Assembly: GCA_022843605.1 (NCBI GenBank)
Contig: JALHNI010000015.1
Span: forward strand, 1-64,000
Length of the DNA stretch: 64,000 bases
Origin: Bryobacter sp.
Lineage (GTDB): Bacteria > Acidobacteriota > Terriglobia > Bryobacterales > Bryobacteraceae
Reading direction: 5' to 3'
Below, in pieces: positions 1 to 8,819 of the stretch. Made by a program: the position numbers and the translations under genes. Every line of letters begins with the position of its first letter. Position 1 is the first letter of the stretch. Below the pieces are notes generated by a model. It searched no databases. It had not been told where the DNA came from and saw only the letters and a program-made list of their open reading frames with translations.

Positions 1-1
1 G

Positions 2-529
2 CCCTGGTGGCAGCGCTACCGCTGGTTGCTCCATACCCGAAGCTGCGAACACTGCCGGCAGGAACTCGAAGCCCTGCGCGATGCTCGTGAATTCACCGTC
101 GCCGCCCATAGCAGTTTGCCCGCCTTCGTCGATTGGGACCGTCTGGCCGCCGACATGCGCGCCAACATCCAGGTCGGTCTCGAGGCCGGCGAAGCGATTC
201 GCCCCCGCGAACCCGCGAAGCTGCGTCTCGATTGGCGTCCGGCTTTCGCTCTCGCCGCTCTCACCCTCGTCGTCCTCACCGGCTGGTACCTCAACATCAA
301 TCGCCGGAATCTCTACCGTCTGCCCACCGCCTCCGTTGAGGCCGGCGATGCCCGCGTCGAGTCCGGCACGGACGGCATCGTCCTCACCCGCGGCGGCGGG
401 CGCATGACCGTCATGCAGCCCAAAACGCAGGCCGTCAGCTACAGCGTCAACTCCACCGGCGCCGTCAGCGCCCGCACCATCGACACAGAAACGGGACAGG
501 TGACCATCAGTCATGTCTATCTCGACTAA
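2..529 (+). CDS. Anti-sigma factor-like membrane protein (5' partial)
   Basis: The reading frame is open from the left edge, so the true start lies outside the window. The visible N-terminus carries HTRSCEHC, an HX3CX2C motif typical of zinc-binding anti-sigma (ZAS/zf-HC2) domains. A single hydrophobic segment follows near visible residues 81-98, and then a short periplasmic tail of about 75 residues. By family knowledge such proteins hold an ECF sigma factor at the membrane; the sigma gene would be expected just upstream, out of view. The 3' end overlaps the next gene by 17 bases, which suggests co-translation. The partner is not visible, so the role is inferred from the zinc motif plus the membrane anchor. 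Confidence 0.65.
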   Translation, partial: PWWQRYRWLLHTRSCEHCRQELEALRDAREFTVAAHSSLPAFVDWDRLAADMRANIQVGLEAGEAIRPREPAKLRLDWRPAFALAALTLVVLTGWYLNINRRNLYRLPTASVEAGDARVESGTDGIVLTRGGGRMTVMQPKTQAVSYSVNSTGAVSARTIDTETGQVTISHVYLD

Positions 530-1640
530 AGCCGTCAGCTTCGTCCTTCTGCTCGCGCCGCTCTTCGCGCAAGGCGATCTCGACGTCGCCCGTTCCCTAA
601 AAGTCGAGTTCCCTGCGGACGCCCCGATCGCCTTCGCTTCGCACGACCTCGGCGACTCCCGCGCCACGCCCCGTGGCGGCGCTGTCGTCGTCGACCTTCA
701 CTCCTCGCTCATGCTCCGCAACGTCGGCACGCAGCGCATTCGCGGCGTCACGCTGCTCATCGTGGCTCAGGAAGTTACCCCTGGCGGCAAGGCTTCGGTC
801 TCCGTACCCAGCCTCGACATTGCCCCCGGCGATACCTTCTCCGTTCGCCTCGATCTTCGCCTGCTGCGTCCGACGCTGCCCGCTGGCAATGCTCCGCTGG
901 TGCAAGTCACCCTTGATGGCGTACTCTTCGATTCGCTTGCCTTTTACGGCCCCAACCGCCTGAACTCCCGCCGCGCCATGACCGTTTGGGAACTGGAAGC
1001 CCGCCGCGATCGCAAGTTCTTCGCCGCGGCCCTCGCGAACGGCGGGGTCGACGCCCTCCGGCAAGCCGTCGTCACTGCGCAGGCTCGCATCGACGCCCGC
1101 CCCCGGCTCGACGTTCAAGTCGCCCGTGGCCGCGTCACCGCTTACGACCCTTCGCGCAACGTCCAGTTCGCCTTCGTCCAGTTTCCTGATTCGCCCGTCG
1201 AGTCGATTCGCGGGTCGGCCGCCGTCACCGCCACTGAGATTCACTCGCCTCGGCTGGAGTTGCGCAATAGCTCTGCGAAGCCGGTTCGCTCCATCGAAAT
1301 GGGCTGGATCCTGGCCGATAGCGCCGGCAAAGAGGTCTTCGCCAGTACGGTTCCCGCCAAGGTGAACCTCGCTCCTGGTCAATCTGGCAAGGTTCTCGAA
1401 GACACCTTCCTCAAAGTCGCCCGTCCTGAAGGGCGCCCCCTCAATGTCAGCAGCATGAAGGGTTATCTTTCGAGCGTCGAGTTCCAGGATGGTGAGGTCT
1501 GGATTCCCACCCGCTTGGATCTTGCCCGCGGTCAGCTTGACCGCCTCGCCGCGCCTTCCGCTGAAGAAGAGCGCCTCCTCGGTCTTTACCGCAAACGGGG
1601 GCTTCAGGCCCTGGTTGCCGAACTCAAGAAGTTCCAGTAG
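513..1640 (+). CDS. Secreted protein of unknown function
   Basis: This encodes 375 residues with a short signal peptide ending near the AQG at residues 19-21. The rest looks beta-rich and soluble, with no transmembrane segment, cysteine cluster or recognised catalytic motif. Repeated stretches of the type LRNVGTQRIRGV and LRNSSAKPVRSI, placed before alternating hydrophobic strands, suggest two Ig-like or immunoglobulin-fold domains; this is inference. It overlaps the anti-sigma gene upstream and ends 3 bases before the methyltransferase gene, so the three probably share a transcript. The sigma/anti-sigma pair may therefore respond to something this exported protein senses or builds. I do not recognise the family. 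Confidence 0.7.
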   Translation: MSISTKAVSFVLLLAPLFAQGDLDVARSLKVEFPADAPIAFASHDLGDSRATPRGGAVVVDLHSSLMLRNVGTQRIRGVTLLIVAQEVTPGGKASVSVPSLDIAPGDTFSVRLDLRLLRPTLPAGNAPLVQVTLDGVLFDSLAFYGPNRLNSRRAMTVWELEARRDRKFFAAALANGGVDALRQAVVTAQARIDARPRLDVQVARGRVTAYDPSRNVQFAFVQFPDSPVESIRGSAAVTATEIHSPRLELRNSSAKPVRSIEMGWILADSAGKEVFASTVPAKVNLAPGQSGKVLEDTFLKVARPEGRPLNVSSMKGYLSSVEFQDGEVWIPTRLDLARGQLDRLAAPSAEEERLLGLYRKRGLQALVAELKKFQ

Positions 1641-1643
1641 TCC

Positions 1644-2171
1644 GTGCTCCTGGCCGCCTTTCTCGTCTACCTGTCCGCCTGGGTCGTCTTCGCCCTCGCC
1701 GCCCTCTGGCAGGGCTGGGCCAAGCTTCGTGAGCCGAAGCAACCCATCTCGCTCCACGCGCCGCTGGTTGTCGGGACGCTCCTGCAGTTCGCTGCCGCCC
1801 TGGCGCTCACGCTTTCGCTGCCGGCGGGCCCGCTCCGGCCCCCGCAGCCGCACTTGGCCGCCGTCCTGGTGCTCGCTCCGCTCGCCGCCGCCCTCTTCGT
1901 CTGGACCCTTCGTTCACAGGGTCCCGGGCTCGTCACCACCGGCGCCTACGCCTTTCTGCGCCATCCCCTGTACTTGTCGTTCCTGCTGATGCTGATCGCC
2001 ACCGGCCTCCTTATCACGGTCTGGCCGAAGATCGCCGCCGCCGTGCTGCTCTTTCTCCTGGGCTCCGAACTCCGTCTCGCTCCCGAAGAGGCCGAACTGA
2101 CTGACCGTTACCCGGACTACGCCGCCTACCGCGCTCGTACCCGCTTCCGCTATCTGCCCGGCATCCGCTGA
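1644..2171 (+). CDS. Isoprenylcysteine carboxyl methyltransferase-like membrane protein
   Basis: This is a 175-residue integral membrane protein with about four hydrophobic helices. The C-terminal half has the ICMT/phospholipid methyltransferase signature: TTGAYAFLRHPLY around residues 92-104, then a conserved acidic EEAEL and a YAAYRARTRF tail. These motifs bind S-adenosylmethionine in the family. Bacterial members methylate lipids or small molecules, and the substrate here is unknown. The start is GTG at 1644, three bases after the upstream stop; no better start fits. The gene converges with the MFS transporter on the other strand and their ends overlap by 22 bases. Confidence 0.75.
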   Translation: MLLAAFLVYLSAWVVFALAALWQGWAKLREPKQPISLHAPLVVGTLLQFAAALALTLSLPAGPLRPPQPHLAAVLVLAPLAAALFVWTLRSQGPGLVTTGAYAFLRHPLYLSFLLMLIATGLLITVWPKIAAAVLLFLLGSELRLAPEEAELTDRYPDYAAYRARTRFRYLPGIR

Positions 2172-3352
2172 CGCGCCGCCGTCAGCATCGTCGCTCCCGC
2201 GATGGTGATCGCCACGATCATCATCCACATCATCATCACCGGAAAGCCCACCGTCTCTTTCCAGATGCCGGCCAGGTAAATCATCGCCGCCGATGACAGC
2301 CCGCCCATCGTATTCAGCACCCCGCCGGCCAACCCCCGGTTGCCCGCGCCGATCACGTCGTAAGCCGCCGCAAAGACATTTGCGGCCAAGCTGCCGGCGA
2401 AGAGTCCGAAAAGCCCGGAGAACAGCCGGGCCAACGGCAGTGTCTCCGCCGAAAAAGTCAGGTAAGCGAATGGTGCGCACAGCACCACGCTGGCCGTCAC
2501 CACATAGATCCGCGCCTTCGGCCACCGCGCTGCCAGGCGGTCCGCCAGCGCCGCCGAAATCAGAATGCCCACCATGGCGCTGCCTTGCAGAAAGACGGTG
2601 GCGTTCCAGCCGCTGTCCGTCATCGACAGATGGTGCCGCTCATACAGAAAGGTAGGAAACCATGCCCAGTAAATCCACTGCATCGCGCAGAAAGCCGCGA
2701 AGGTCAGGCACAGCATGACGTAGCCTGGAGATCGGACCAGGTCGCTTAACCGGCCCGCCTGCGCGGCCGTCGCGCTCGCCGCCACCGGCGTCAGCCGCAG
2801 AAACACGCGCCATAACACCAGGCTGTAGACGATGCCCACCGCGCCGGCCACGACAAAGGCTTGCCGCCAGCCGACATGGTCTGCGCACCAGCCGCCGTAC
2901 CACCCGCCCACCATCACCCCGATGAACTGGGCGCTCTGATGAATACCCAGCGCGCGCGACCGCGTTTCCATCGGGTAATAGCTCGCGATCAACGCGAGCG
3001 CCGCCGGGAAGTACAACGCCTCGGTGACGCCCATCGCCGCGCGCCACCCGATGAATGCGCCCTCGCTCTGGCTCAAGCCTCCGCCCAGCGTGGCCGCGCT
3101 CCACAGCACCAGGCTTGCCAGAATCAGCCACTCGCGCCGCCCGCGGTCGGCCAACCGGCCCGCGATCGGCATCGACAGCGTGTACACCCAAAGGAACACG
3201 CTGCCGATCAGCCCCAGCCGCTCGGCTCCGATGCCCAACTCGGCGCGCAACGCCGGGAACATCGAGTACACCATCTGGCGGTCGACGTAGTTGAGGGCGA
3301 AGGCCACCCACAGGAAGCCGACCAGCGACCAGCGATTAGGCTGCCACGCCAC
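2150..3352 (-). CDS. MFS transporter (anion/sugar-acid symporter-like)
   Basis: This encodes 400 residues with about twelve hydrophobic segments. The first helix carries ALNYVDRQ and the loop after helix 2 carries GRLADRGRREW, the classical MFS motif A. The N-terminal DRQ pattern is typical of the anion:cation symporter subfamily that moves sugar acids and related carboxylates. Its start lies 17 bases inside the 3' end of the enolase-superfamily gene, so the two are translationally coupled and the transporter probably imports that enzyme's substrate or a precursor. The actual solute cannot be read from the sequence. Confidence 0.85.
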   Translation of the reverse strand: MAWQPNRWSLVGFLWVAFALNYVDRQMVYSMFPALRAELGIGAERLGLIGSVFLWVYTLSMPIAGRLADRGRREWLILASLVLWSAATLGGGLSQSEGAFIGWRAAMGVTEALYFPAALALIASYYPMETRSRALGIHQSAQFIGVMVGGWYGGWCADHVGWRQAFVVAGAVGIVYSLVLWRVFLRLTPVAASATAAQAGRLSDLVRSPGYVMLCLTFAAFCAMQWIYWAWFPTFLYERHHLSMTDSGWNATVFLQGSAMVGILISAALADRLAARWPKARIYVVTASVVLCAPFAYLTFSAETLPLARLFSGLFGLFAGSLAANVFAAAYDVIGAGNRGLAGGVLNTMGGLSSAAMIYLAGIWKETVGFPVMMMWMMIVAITIAGATMLTAARQRMPGR

Positions 3353-4469
3353 TGAGATCCGCCCCGGAGAACTCTCTCAGCGCATCCAGGTTGATGCGGA
3401 TACCCAGCCCCGGCCCCGACGGAATGGCCAGCATTCCATCCTCGTCGAGCTTCCACTGACAAAGGTCGTCAATGAATGGCGACCCCGTCAGATACTCCAC
3501 CAGATCGGTATCGGCAAAGGCCGATGCCAGTTGCAAGTCGGCGGCCAGGCCGACCGTCGTATTCCAGCCGTGCGGGATAAAGCGCACGCCGTTGTCGCGG
3601 GCCATCCAGCCAATGCGCCGCTCCTCGCTGATGCCGCCGCACTTGGTCACATCGGGCTGCACGATGTCGAAGGCGCCGGCCTCGAGCCAAGGCTGAAACG
3701 CCTGCCGCCGCGTCAGCACCTCGCCGCCGGCGATCGGGATCTTCGCCGCTCGCCGCAGCGTCACGTAGTCGTCGAGCGCATCCGGTGAGAGCGCCTCCTC
3801 GAACCAGGCAACGTCGTAGTCGGCCAGCATCTCGGCCGCGCGTAGCGCCCACTTCAGGCCGCCCGGCCAGAAGGCGTCGCTGCCGCCGGCGTCGACCATC
3901 AGCTTTGATTCCGGTCCGACCGCTTCGCGCGCGGCGCGGACAATGGCTTCGTCGGTCGCGTTGTTCCTCCGGCCAAACGGCCCCCAGCCGATCTTGAACG
4001 CCCGAAAGCCCTGCGCCTTCACCAGTAGTAGCTCATCGGCCATCTGCTCCGGCTCACGCATCAGCAGCGAGGCGTAAGGCTGCACGCGCTCCTTGTAGCG
4101 GCCGCCGAGCAAGCGCCCCACCGGCTGCCCGGTGGCTTTGCCCAACAGGTCCCACAGCGCGATGTCGATCCCGCTGATCGTATGCGTGATGGAGCCGCCA
4201 CGGCCCTGCCAGAAGGTATTCTGATGCAGGATCTCGCTCACCCGTTCGGGTTCAAGCGCGCTCTGCCCGGTGTAGAGCGGCTTCAGCACGCTCAGCGAGC
4301 CCTTCACCAGTTCCTCGCTGGTGAAGACGCTGCCCCAGCCCGTAAGCCCCTCATCGGTGAGCACCGCGATCAGCGTGTGGACGCAATCGTCGGGACGTAG
4401 CTCGTTACTCCAGCCGCCTTCGGGTGTCTTTCCCCGGAGGCCAAAGGCTTTGATTTCGCGTATCTTCAT
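3336..4469 (-). CDS. Mandelate racemase/muconate lactonizing enzyme family dehydratase
   Basis: This 377-residue enolase-superfamily enzyme likely dehydrates or epimerises a sugar acid. The barrel shows Lys159 (FKIGWG), metal ligands Asp193 (VDAGG), Glu224 or Glu225 (WFEE) and Glu250 (GGE), and the catalytic His300 (IPHGWNT). The lid domain occupies roughly residues 1-125. The start chosen is ATG at 4469, preceded by GAGGGAG; the open frame runs further upstream but only over the coding sequence of the M81 gene. Its ATG overlaps the upstream TGA as ATGA, so translation is coupled to the M81 peptidase, and the MFS transporter follows. The subgroup (galactonate, fuconate or other) is not certain. 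Confidence 0.85.
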   Translation of the reverse strand: MKIREIKAFGLRGKTPEGGWSNELRPDDCVHTLIAVLTDEGLTGWGSVFTSEELVKGSLSVLKPLYTGQSALEPERVSEILHQNTFWQGRGGSITHTISGIDIALWDLLGKATGQPVGRLLGGRYKERVQPYASLLMREPEQMADELLLVKAQGFRAFKIGWGPFGRRNNATDEAIVRAAREAVGPESKLMVDAGGSDAFWPGGLKWALRAAEMLADYDVAWFEEALSPDALDDYVTLRRAAKIPIAGGEVLTRRQAFQPWLEAGAFDIVQPDVTKCGGISEERRIGWMARDNGVRFIPHGWNTTVGLAADLQLASAFADTDLVEYLTGSPFIDDLCQWKLDEDGMLAIPSGPGLGIRINLDALREFSGADLSGVAA

Positions 4470-5947
4470 AAACTCCCTCGCCGGAAGACCTGGGCTTTCG
4501 GCTCGAATGTGACGTTCTCGTCCAATGGGAACATCGGGCGGCTGCAGCGCGTGTGTCCCAGGCTGCGCAGATTGGCGCTGGTCGCCCCCGGAGCATCCAC
4601 GTTGATCAGCAACTCTGCCCCGTCGGAGAAGAAGCGCGGCTGGCACAACGGGCTCTTCACCACCGTCATATCGAAGGTTGCGGGGTCCTGACCGTTCGCC
4701 AGAAAGAGTGACCGGTCGTAGAGGCTGATCGGGCGGCTCGTCACCACCAAGGTGATCGAACCGCTCTGCAGCACCGCCGTCGGGCCCGCGTACCAGGCCT
4801 CGCCATGCGACTCGCTCACCACATGTCCATCCGACAGCAGGCGTACTTTGCCGGTGACCCGAACCGGCGTGAAGCGCGGATCGAGCGTGCCGCCCAGCGG
4901 CACCGTGACCTCGGCGCCTACGCCGGCTCGGAACGCCGTATCGACGGCCGGCTGATCGACGATCGGGATCAGCGATGTCCGCCGGCAGCCGCTCTCGATC
5001 AGTGCCCGCAAGATAGCGTTACTGTCTCCCGGCGCGCCGGACGATGTCGCATCGGCGGCATCCACCAGCACCACGCGACCGGTGAGCGATGCTGCCAGGC
5101 GGACGCTCTCCACCAGGCCCGTCAAGGGTTGCTGCATCTGCGCGCGGGCGTTCCAGAAGTCCCGCGCCACGGCCAGGCCCTCGCGCACCGCCAGGGCTTC
5201 ATCGTTGTCCGTCGTGATGAAGACGTTCGAACAAAGATCGGGCACGTCGGTAAATGGATTTCCGATGAAGATACCGCCGGAGATTCCAGCCTGTGCGGCC
5301 CGCCGAACCATCGGCCCATACAGCCCGGTCTCGGTGATGCACTCGTAACCTCGGACGAGGGCGGGAATCCGCACCCGCACGGCGACCGGCCGGATCTCAT
5401 TTGCCAGCAGTTGGACCAGCAGTCTGGCCGCCCGCTCACCGGTCTGGTAGAAGTCGACGTGAGGATTGGTGTGATAAACGGCCACGGCGTCGGAATGCTG
5501 GAGAATCCGGTCTGTGAGGATGCCGTGCAGGTCGAGCGAGACGACAATCGGGATGCGCTCACCAACGATCTTGCGGGTCTCCTGGAGGAAGTAGCCTTCG
5601 GGGTCGAACTCGTCCTCCGAGGCTAAGGCGCCGTGCAGCGAGAAGTAAATCCCGTCGAGCGGCCCGGCGGTGCGCACGGCATCGAGGAACTCGTCGGCCA
5701 GGCGGGCGAAGTCGGCGTTCGCCATCGTCCCGCTGGAGGTGATCCCGCGAGCGCTGTAGCCGGGCACGATCTCAAGATCGGGGTTTTGGTCGAAGACATG
5801 CAGCGCGCCTCCCATCTCGGAGCGCACGTGGCGGTGATAGGCCGTCACGGCAGGTCCGCGGTCGATGAGAAAGTCGCTGTACCGCGCCAGGACCGGATTG
5901 AAGGAGGAGACCTCCTGCTTGCATTCGCTTACCAGGATTCGGGGCAT
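4466..5947 (-). CDS. M81 family metallopeptidase (microcystinase C/MlrC-like)
   Basis: This encodes 493 residues that begin PRILVSECKQEVSSFNP and continue with SLHGALASE and SLDLHG, hallmarks of the MlrC N-terminal zinc domain. The C-terminal MlrC domain begins after about residue 300 (VVLVDAADATSSGAPGD). Characterised relatives hydrolyse linear microcystin peptides, but most bacterial members sit in sugar-acid or amino-acid catabolic operons with unknown substrates. ATG 5947 is chosen over longer options because GAGG lies about 10 bases upstream and homology starts there. It is first in a three-gene operon with the dehydratase and MFS transporter, and is divergent from the acyltransferase gene 40 bases away. 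Confidence 0.85.
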   Translation of the reverse strand: MPRILVSECKQEVSSFNPVLARYSDFLIDRGPAVTAYHRHVRSEMGGALHVFDQNPDLEIVPGYSARGITSSGTMANADFARLADEFLDAVRTAGPLDGIYFSLHGALASEDEFDPEGYFLQETRKIVGERIPIVVSLDLHGILTDRILQHSDAVAVYHTNPHVDFYQTGERAARLLVQLLANEIRPVAVRVRIPALVRGYECITETGLYGPMVRRAAQAGISGGIFIGNPFTDVPDLCSNVFITTDNDEALAVREGLAVARDFWNARAQMQQPLTGLVESVRLAASLTGRVVLVDAADATSSGAPGDSNAILRALIESGCRRTSLIPIVDQPAVDTAFRAGVGAEVTVPLGGTLDPRFTPVRVTGKVRLLSDGHVVSESHGEAWYAGPTAVLQSGSITLVVTSRPISLYDRSLFLANGQDPATFDMTVVKSPLCQPRFFSDGAELLINVDAPGATSANLRSLGHTRCSRPMFPLDENVTFEPKAQVFRRGSL

Positions 5948-5987
5948 ACCAAGCCTCGTAGTGTATCGGAGATTTGGAGTAGACTTA

Positions 5988-7085
5988 ATGGCCATGAGCA
6001 CCCTAACCATGGATGCGGCGCGGTTGACCCCCGTGAGCGAGAAGAAAGGCGCGCCGGAGCGCCTGGTGTCGCTCGATGCCTTCCGCGGGTTGACCATGCT
6101 GCTGCTGATCTCGCACGGCTTTGGCATCTACGATGCCTTCAAGAACAAGGCGGCCTGGGCGGGCCAGTTCGAGCACGCAACCTGGGTGGGTTGCACGGTC
6201 TGGGATCTGATCCAGCCCGCTTTCACCTTCATGGTCGGTGTGGCGATGCCGTTGGCTCTGGCCAAGCGCGCTAAGGGCGCGGCGGGCCATGTGCTGTGGC
6301 GGGCGATGATCCTGCTGGTGCTCTCGAACATCCTGTCGAACTGGGGCACGACCCAGCCACTGAAGCTGCAGTTCATCAATGTGCTCTGCCAGATCGCCTT
6401 CTCCTACGTGCTTTGCTTCGGAATTCTGCAGCTGCGCTTCCCGATGCAGGTGGTGGCCGCGACGGCGCTGATGATCGGCCATCACGCACTGTTCTATCTC
6501 TTTCCCGGCCCGTCTGGTCCTTACGACCAGACGGGTAACATTGGTGCGGTAATCGACCTCAAGTTACTCGGTTATAACTATCCGGGTTACTACACGACGA
6601 TCAACTTCCTGGGGAACGCGGTCACCGTGTTGTTCGGCTGCTGGACCGGGCTACTCATGCTCTCAGGCCGTTCGCACATGGAACGGATCAAGGTGCTAGT
6701 CGGCTGCGGCGTGGCTGCCCTCGGGCTGGGGCTCTTCCTCGGGAACTGGATCCCGATGGTGAAGCGCCTCTGGTTGGGTTCGTTTACCTTCGTCAGCGCA
6801 GGCTGGGTGTTGCTCGCCTTTGCGGCATTCTATTGGTTCGTCGAGGTGCAAGGGAAGAAGCGATGGACCTTTCCGCTGGTGGTGGTCGGCATGAACTGTA
6901 TCTTCATCTATTCGTTCTCGCAGGTGTTGCGCGGCTGGTTGTCGCGCGGGATCGCGAGCTTCGATGGTCAGCAGTTCGCGATGCTCGGCTCCTACGGGGC
7001 GATCCCGCACAATGTGATCGTGATGACCGTGATGTGGGGCCTTTGTTACTGGCTCTACAAGCGCCAGATCTTCTTTAAGATTTAA
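5988..7085 (+). CDS. HGSNAT-like membrane acyltransferase
   Basis: This 365-residue polytopic membrane protein starts its conserved part with RLVSLDAFRGLTMLLLISHG, the signature of the heparan-alpha-glucosaminide N-acetyltransferase catalytic domain family (DUF1624/DUF5009-like). About ten hydrophobic helices follow. Family members transfer acetyl groups from cytoplasmic acetyl-CoA to extracytoplasmic glycans, and the bacterial acceptor is generally unknown. The start is ATG 5988, with GGAG 8 bases upstream; a second ATG at 5994 is possible. It is transcribed away from the M81 operon, and the 40-base gap must hold both promoters. It converges on the DinB remnant downstream. Confidence 0.8.
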   Translation: MAMSTLTMDAARLTPVSEKKGAPERLVSLDAFRGLTMLLLISHGFGIYDAFKNKAAWAGQFEHATWVGCTVWDLIQPAFTFMVGVAMPLALAKRAKGAAGHVLWRAMILLVLSNILSNWGTTQPLKLQFINVLCQIAFSYVLCFGILQLRFPMQVVAATALMIGHHALFYLFPGPSGPYDQTGNIGAVIDLKLLGYNYPGYYTTINFLGNAVTVLFGCWTGLLMLSGRSHMERIKVLVGCGVAALGLGLFLGNWIPMVKRLWLGSFTFVSAGWVLLAFAAFYWFVEVQGKKRWTFPLVVVGMNCIFIYSFSQVLRGWLSRGIASFDGQQFAMLGSYGAIPHNVIVMTVMWGLCYWLYKRQIFFKI

Positions 7086-7230
7086 GTAACTTCTCCAACT
7101 GAATCAGATGATTCAAGTCATGGCCGCCCATGGTTTCGACCGCGGCCTGGCGCGACTTGATGAATGCGATACTCCAAAGCCGGACTGTCTGGAAGACGGC
7201 GAGCGTAGCCGCGGTATCGATCTGTGCTTT
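7075..7230 (-). pseudogene. DinB-family C-terminal remnant
   Basis: On the minus strand the frame ending at 7075 closes with GGHDLNHLIQLEKLLKS. This matches the usual last segment of DinB/DUF664 four-helix proteins, where a conserved HDxNHxxQ helix supplies a metal-binding His. Upstream in the same frame only about 45 residues look family-like before the sequence becomes Arg/Pro-rich noise, and no start codon or N-terminal helices are present. It reads as the surviving 3' stub of a lost gene. The stop codon overlaps the 3' end of the acyltransferase gene by 11 bases. The assignment rests on one motif. Confidence 0.4.
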
Positions 7231-7348
7231 GGCTCGTCGCCCCGGCCGCCGCAACCCGGTCGAGTTCGACGGCGGTGAGACTGACCGGTTACTTCTGTAA
7301 CTGGTTCGGCGAAGCGGCTGCAGAGAAATCGGGCGTAGGGGTTCGATT

Positions 7349-8092
7349 CTAACCCCTTCCGACCAGGGGCATGGTGGTGGCCATGACGGTGATGAATTGG
7401 ACATTCGCTGAGAGCGGCAGGCTGGCCATGAAGGTGACGGCGTCGGCGACGTGTTGCACATCCATGCGGGGCTCGACCATCATGGTGCCATTCGCCTGGG
7501 GGACGCCCTGGGTCATCCGTTCGGTCATCTCGGTGGCGGCGTTGCCGATGTCGATCTGGCCGCAGGCAATGTCGAAGTTGCGGCCGTCGAGCGAGATGGA
7601 TTTCGTGAGCCCGGTGATGGCGTGCTTGGTGGCCGTGTAGGGCGCGGAGTTCGGGCGCGGCGCGGTGGCCGAGATGGAGCCGTTGTTGATGATGCGGCCT
7701 CCGCGCGGAGTCTGCTTCTTCATCAGGCGCATGGCGTGCTGGGCGCAGAGGAACGAGCCGGTGAGGTTGACGTTGACGACGGCGTTCCATTGCTCGAAGG
7801 TCAGTTCGTCCATGGGGATGGCGGGGGCGCCCATGCCGGCGTTGTTGAAGAGGACATCCAGGCGGCCGTAAGTGCTTTCGATAAGGTCGAATAAGGCGGC
7901 GACCGAGGCCGGTTGGGTGACATCGGTGGGGACGGCGAGTAAGCTGGTGCCGCCGGCGACGGTTTTCTCGAGTTCGGCGGCGCGGCGTCCGGCGACGATG
8001 ACGGTGTAACCGGATTTGTTCAGGGCCAGGCTCACGGCGCGGCCGATGCCACTGCCGGCTCCGGTGACCAAGGCGATTTTTGCGGAAGACAT
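7349..8092 (-). CDS. Short-chain dehydrogenase/reductase (SDR)
   Basis: This is a 247-residue classical SDR. The N-terminus has the nucleotide-binding TGAGSGIG near residues 10-17, then NNAG in the central sheet, a catalytic Ser (NGSISA) and the YTATK pair that supplies Tyr and Lys. Such enzymes oxidise or reduce small alcohols and ketones with NAD(P). After the active site the usual substrate loop is present, but nothing identifies the substrate. It lies 34 bases before the SGNH gene on the same strand; co-transcription with 8127-10355 is possible, as the spacing upstream is short. Confidence 0.85.
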   Translation of the reverse strand: MSSAKIALVTGAGSGIGRAVSLALNKSGYTVIVAGRRAAELEKTVAGGTSLLAVPTDVTQPASVAALFDLIESTYGRLDVLFNNAGMGAPAIPMDELTFEQWNAVVNVNLTGSFLCAQHAMRLMKKQTPRGGRIINNGSISATAPRPNSAPYTATKHAITGLTKSISLDGRNFDIACGQIDIGNAATEMTERMTQGVPQANGTMMVEPRMDVQHVADAVTFMASLPLSANVQFITVMATTMPLVGRG

Positions 8093-8126
8093 AGAACTCT
8101 ATGTTACGCAAAAAACGATTCAGGCT

Positions 8127-8819
8127 TTATGGCTTATTGAGGGCTTCGGCGATGGCCTGCTCCATGAGCGGCGCGATGGCGGCGTAGCCCGCGGCGTTGG
8201 GAAGGAAGCCGTCGACGGTGAGCGCTTTCTTGAAGGCACGGCCTTCGACCAGGGGCGTGTAGAGGTCGACATAGGTGCAGCCGTTTTTGGCGGCATAGGA
8301 CTTGAGCCAACCGTTGAGGCCTAAGATTTTGCCTACGGGCCGACGCGGGGTGAGCTTTTTATACGCGTCCGAGATAGGGGTGAGCGAAGCCAGGACGACG
8401 CGGATGTTATTGGCCTTGGCGAGTTCCACCATGGACATGAAGTTCTCCGCCGACATCGCTTCGGTGGTGGGGCCGGCGGTGCCGCCGATGTCATTCGTGC
8501 CGGCTTGAATGACGACGACCTTGGGCTTGAGCGAGATCACGTCCTGGCGGAAACGCAAGAGCATCTGCGCGGAGGATTGCCGCTCAATGCCGCGATTGAG
8601 ATAGGGTTTACCGGGGAAGAAGGGCTCCCACTGTTCGGTGATGTCGTCGCCAAGGAAGACGACATCGGGAGACTTTTTTAGTTCTGAATTATCGCTGCCG
8701 TAGCGGGTAAGTCCGGCCCAGTCGTTGAGTAAACGGCGCTGGGCGGATAACTCGCGTTCCAATTCCTCGACGGTTTGTCCAGCGAGGCTGAGGCAAACGA
8801 GCGCGAGTAAGTACTTCAT
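8127..8819 (-). CDS. SGNH/GDSL hydrolase-fold protein lacking catalytic Ser and His
   Basis: This encodes 230 residues with a signal peptide (MKYLLALVCLSLAG), so it is probably periplasmic. The fold is clear: block I at FLGDDIT (57-61), block II Gly at NRGIERQ (77), block III GTND (Asn109) and block V at VDGFLPNAAGY (203-212). In active relatives block I is GDSxT and block V is DGLHPN. Here the nucleophile Ser is Asp59 and the catalytic His is Leu206, so ordinary esterase activity should be absent. The reading frame is intact and well conserved elsewhere. It directly abuts the PQQ-like propeller gene (its ATG follows that stop with no gap), implying co-expression. It may be a carbohydrate-binding or scaffold pseudoenzyme. 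Confidence 0.8.
   Translation of the reverse strand: MKYLLALVCLSLAGQTVEELERELSAQRRLLNDWAGLTRYGSDNSELKKSPDVVFLGDDITEQWEPFFPGKPYLNRGIERQSSAQMLLRFRQDVISLKPKVVVIQAGTNDIGGTAGPTTEAMSAENFMSMVELAKANNIRVVLASLTPISDAYKKLTPRRPVGKILGLNGWLKSYAAKNGCTYVDLYTPLVEGRAFKKALTVDGFLPNAAGYAAIAPLMEQAIAEALNKP

Noticed and set aside
597-1853. Long antisense open frame opposite the secreted protein and methyltransferase genes
   Set aside because: It is Arg/Gly/Glu-rich with no domain, and mirrors the high-GC codon use of the genes on the other strand.
4470-4646. N-terminal extension of the dehydratase frame
   Set aside because: It reads over the M81 coding sequence in another frame, while ATG 4469 has its own ribosome site.
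7338-7365. tRNA 3'-end-like stretch (GGTTCGATTC...CCTTCCGACCA)
   Set aside because: No matching acceptor or D arm is found upstream, the T stem does not pair properly, and it overlaps the SDR 3' end.
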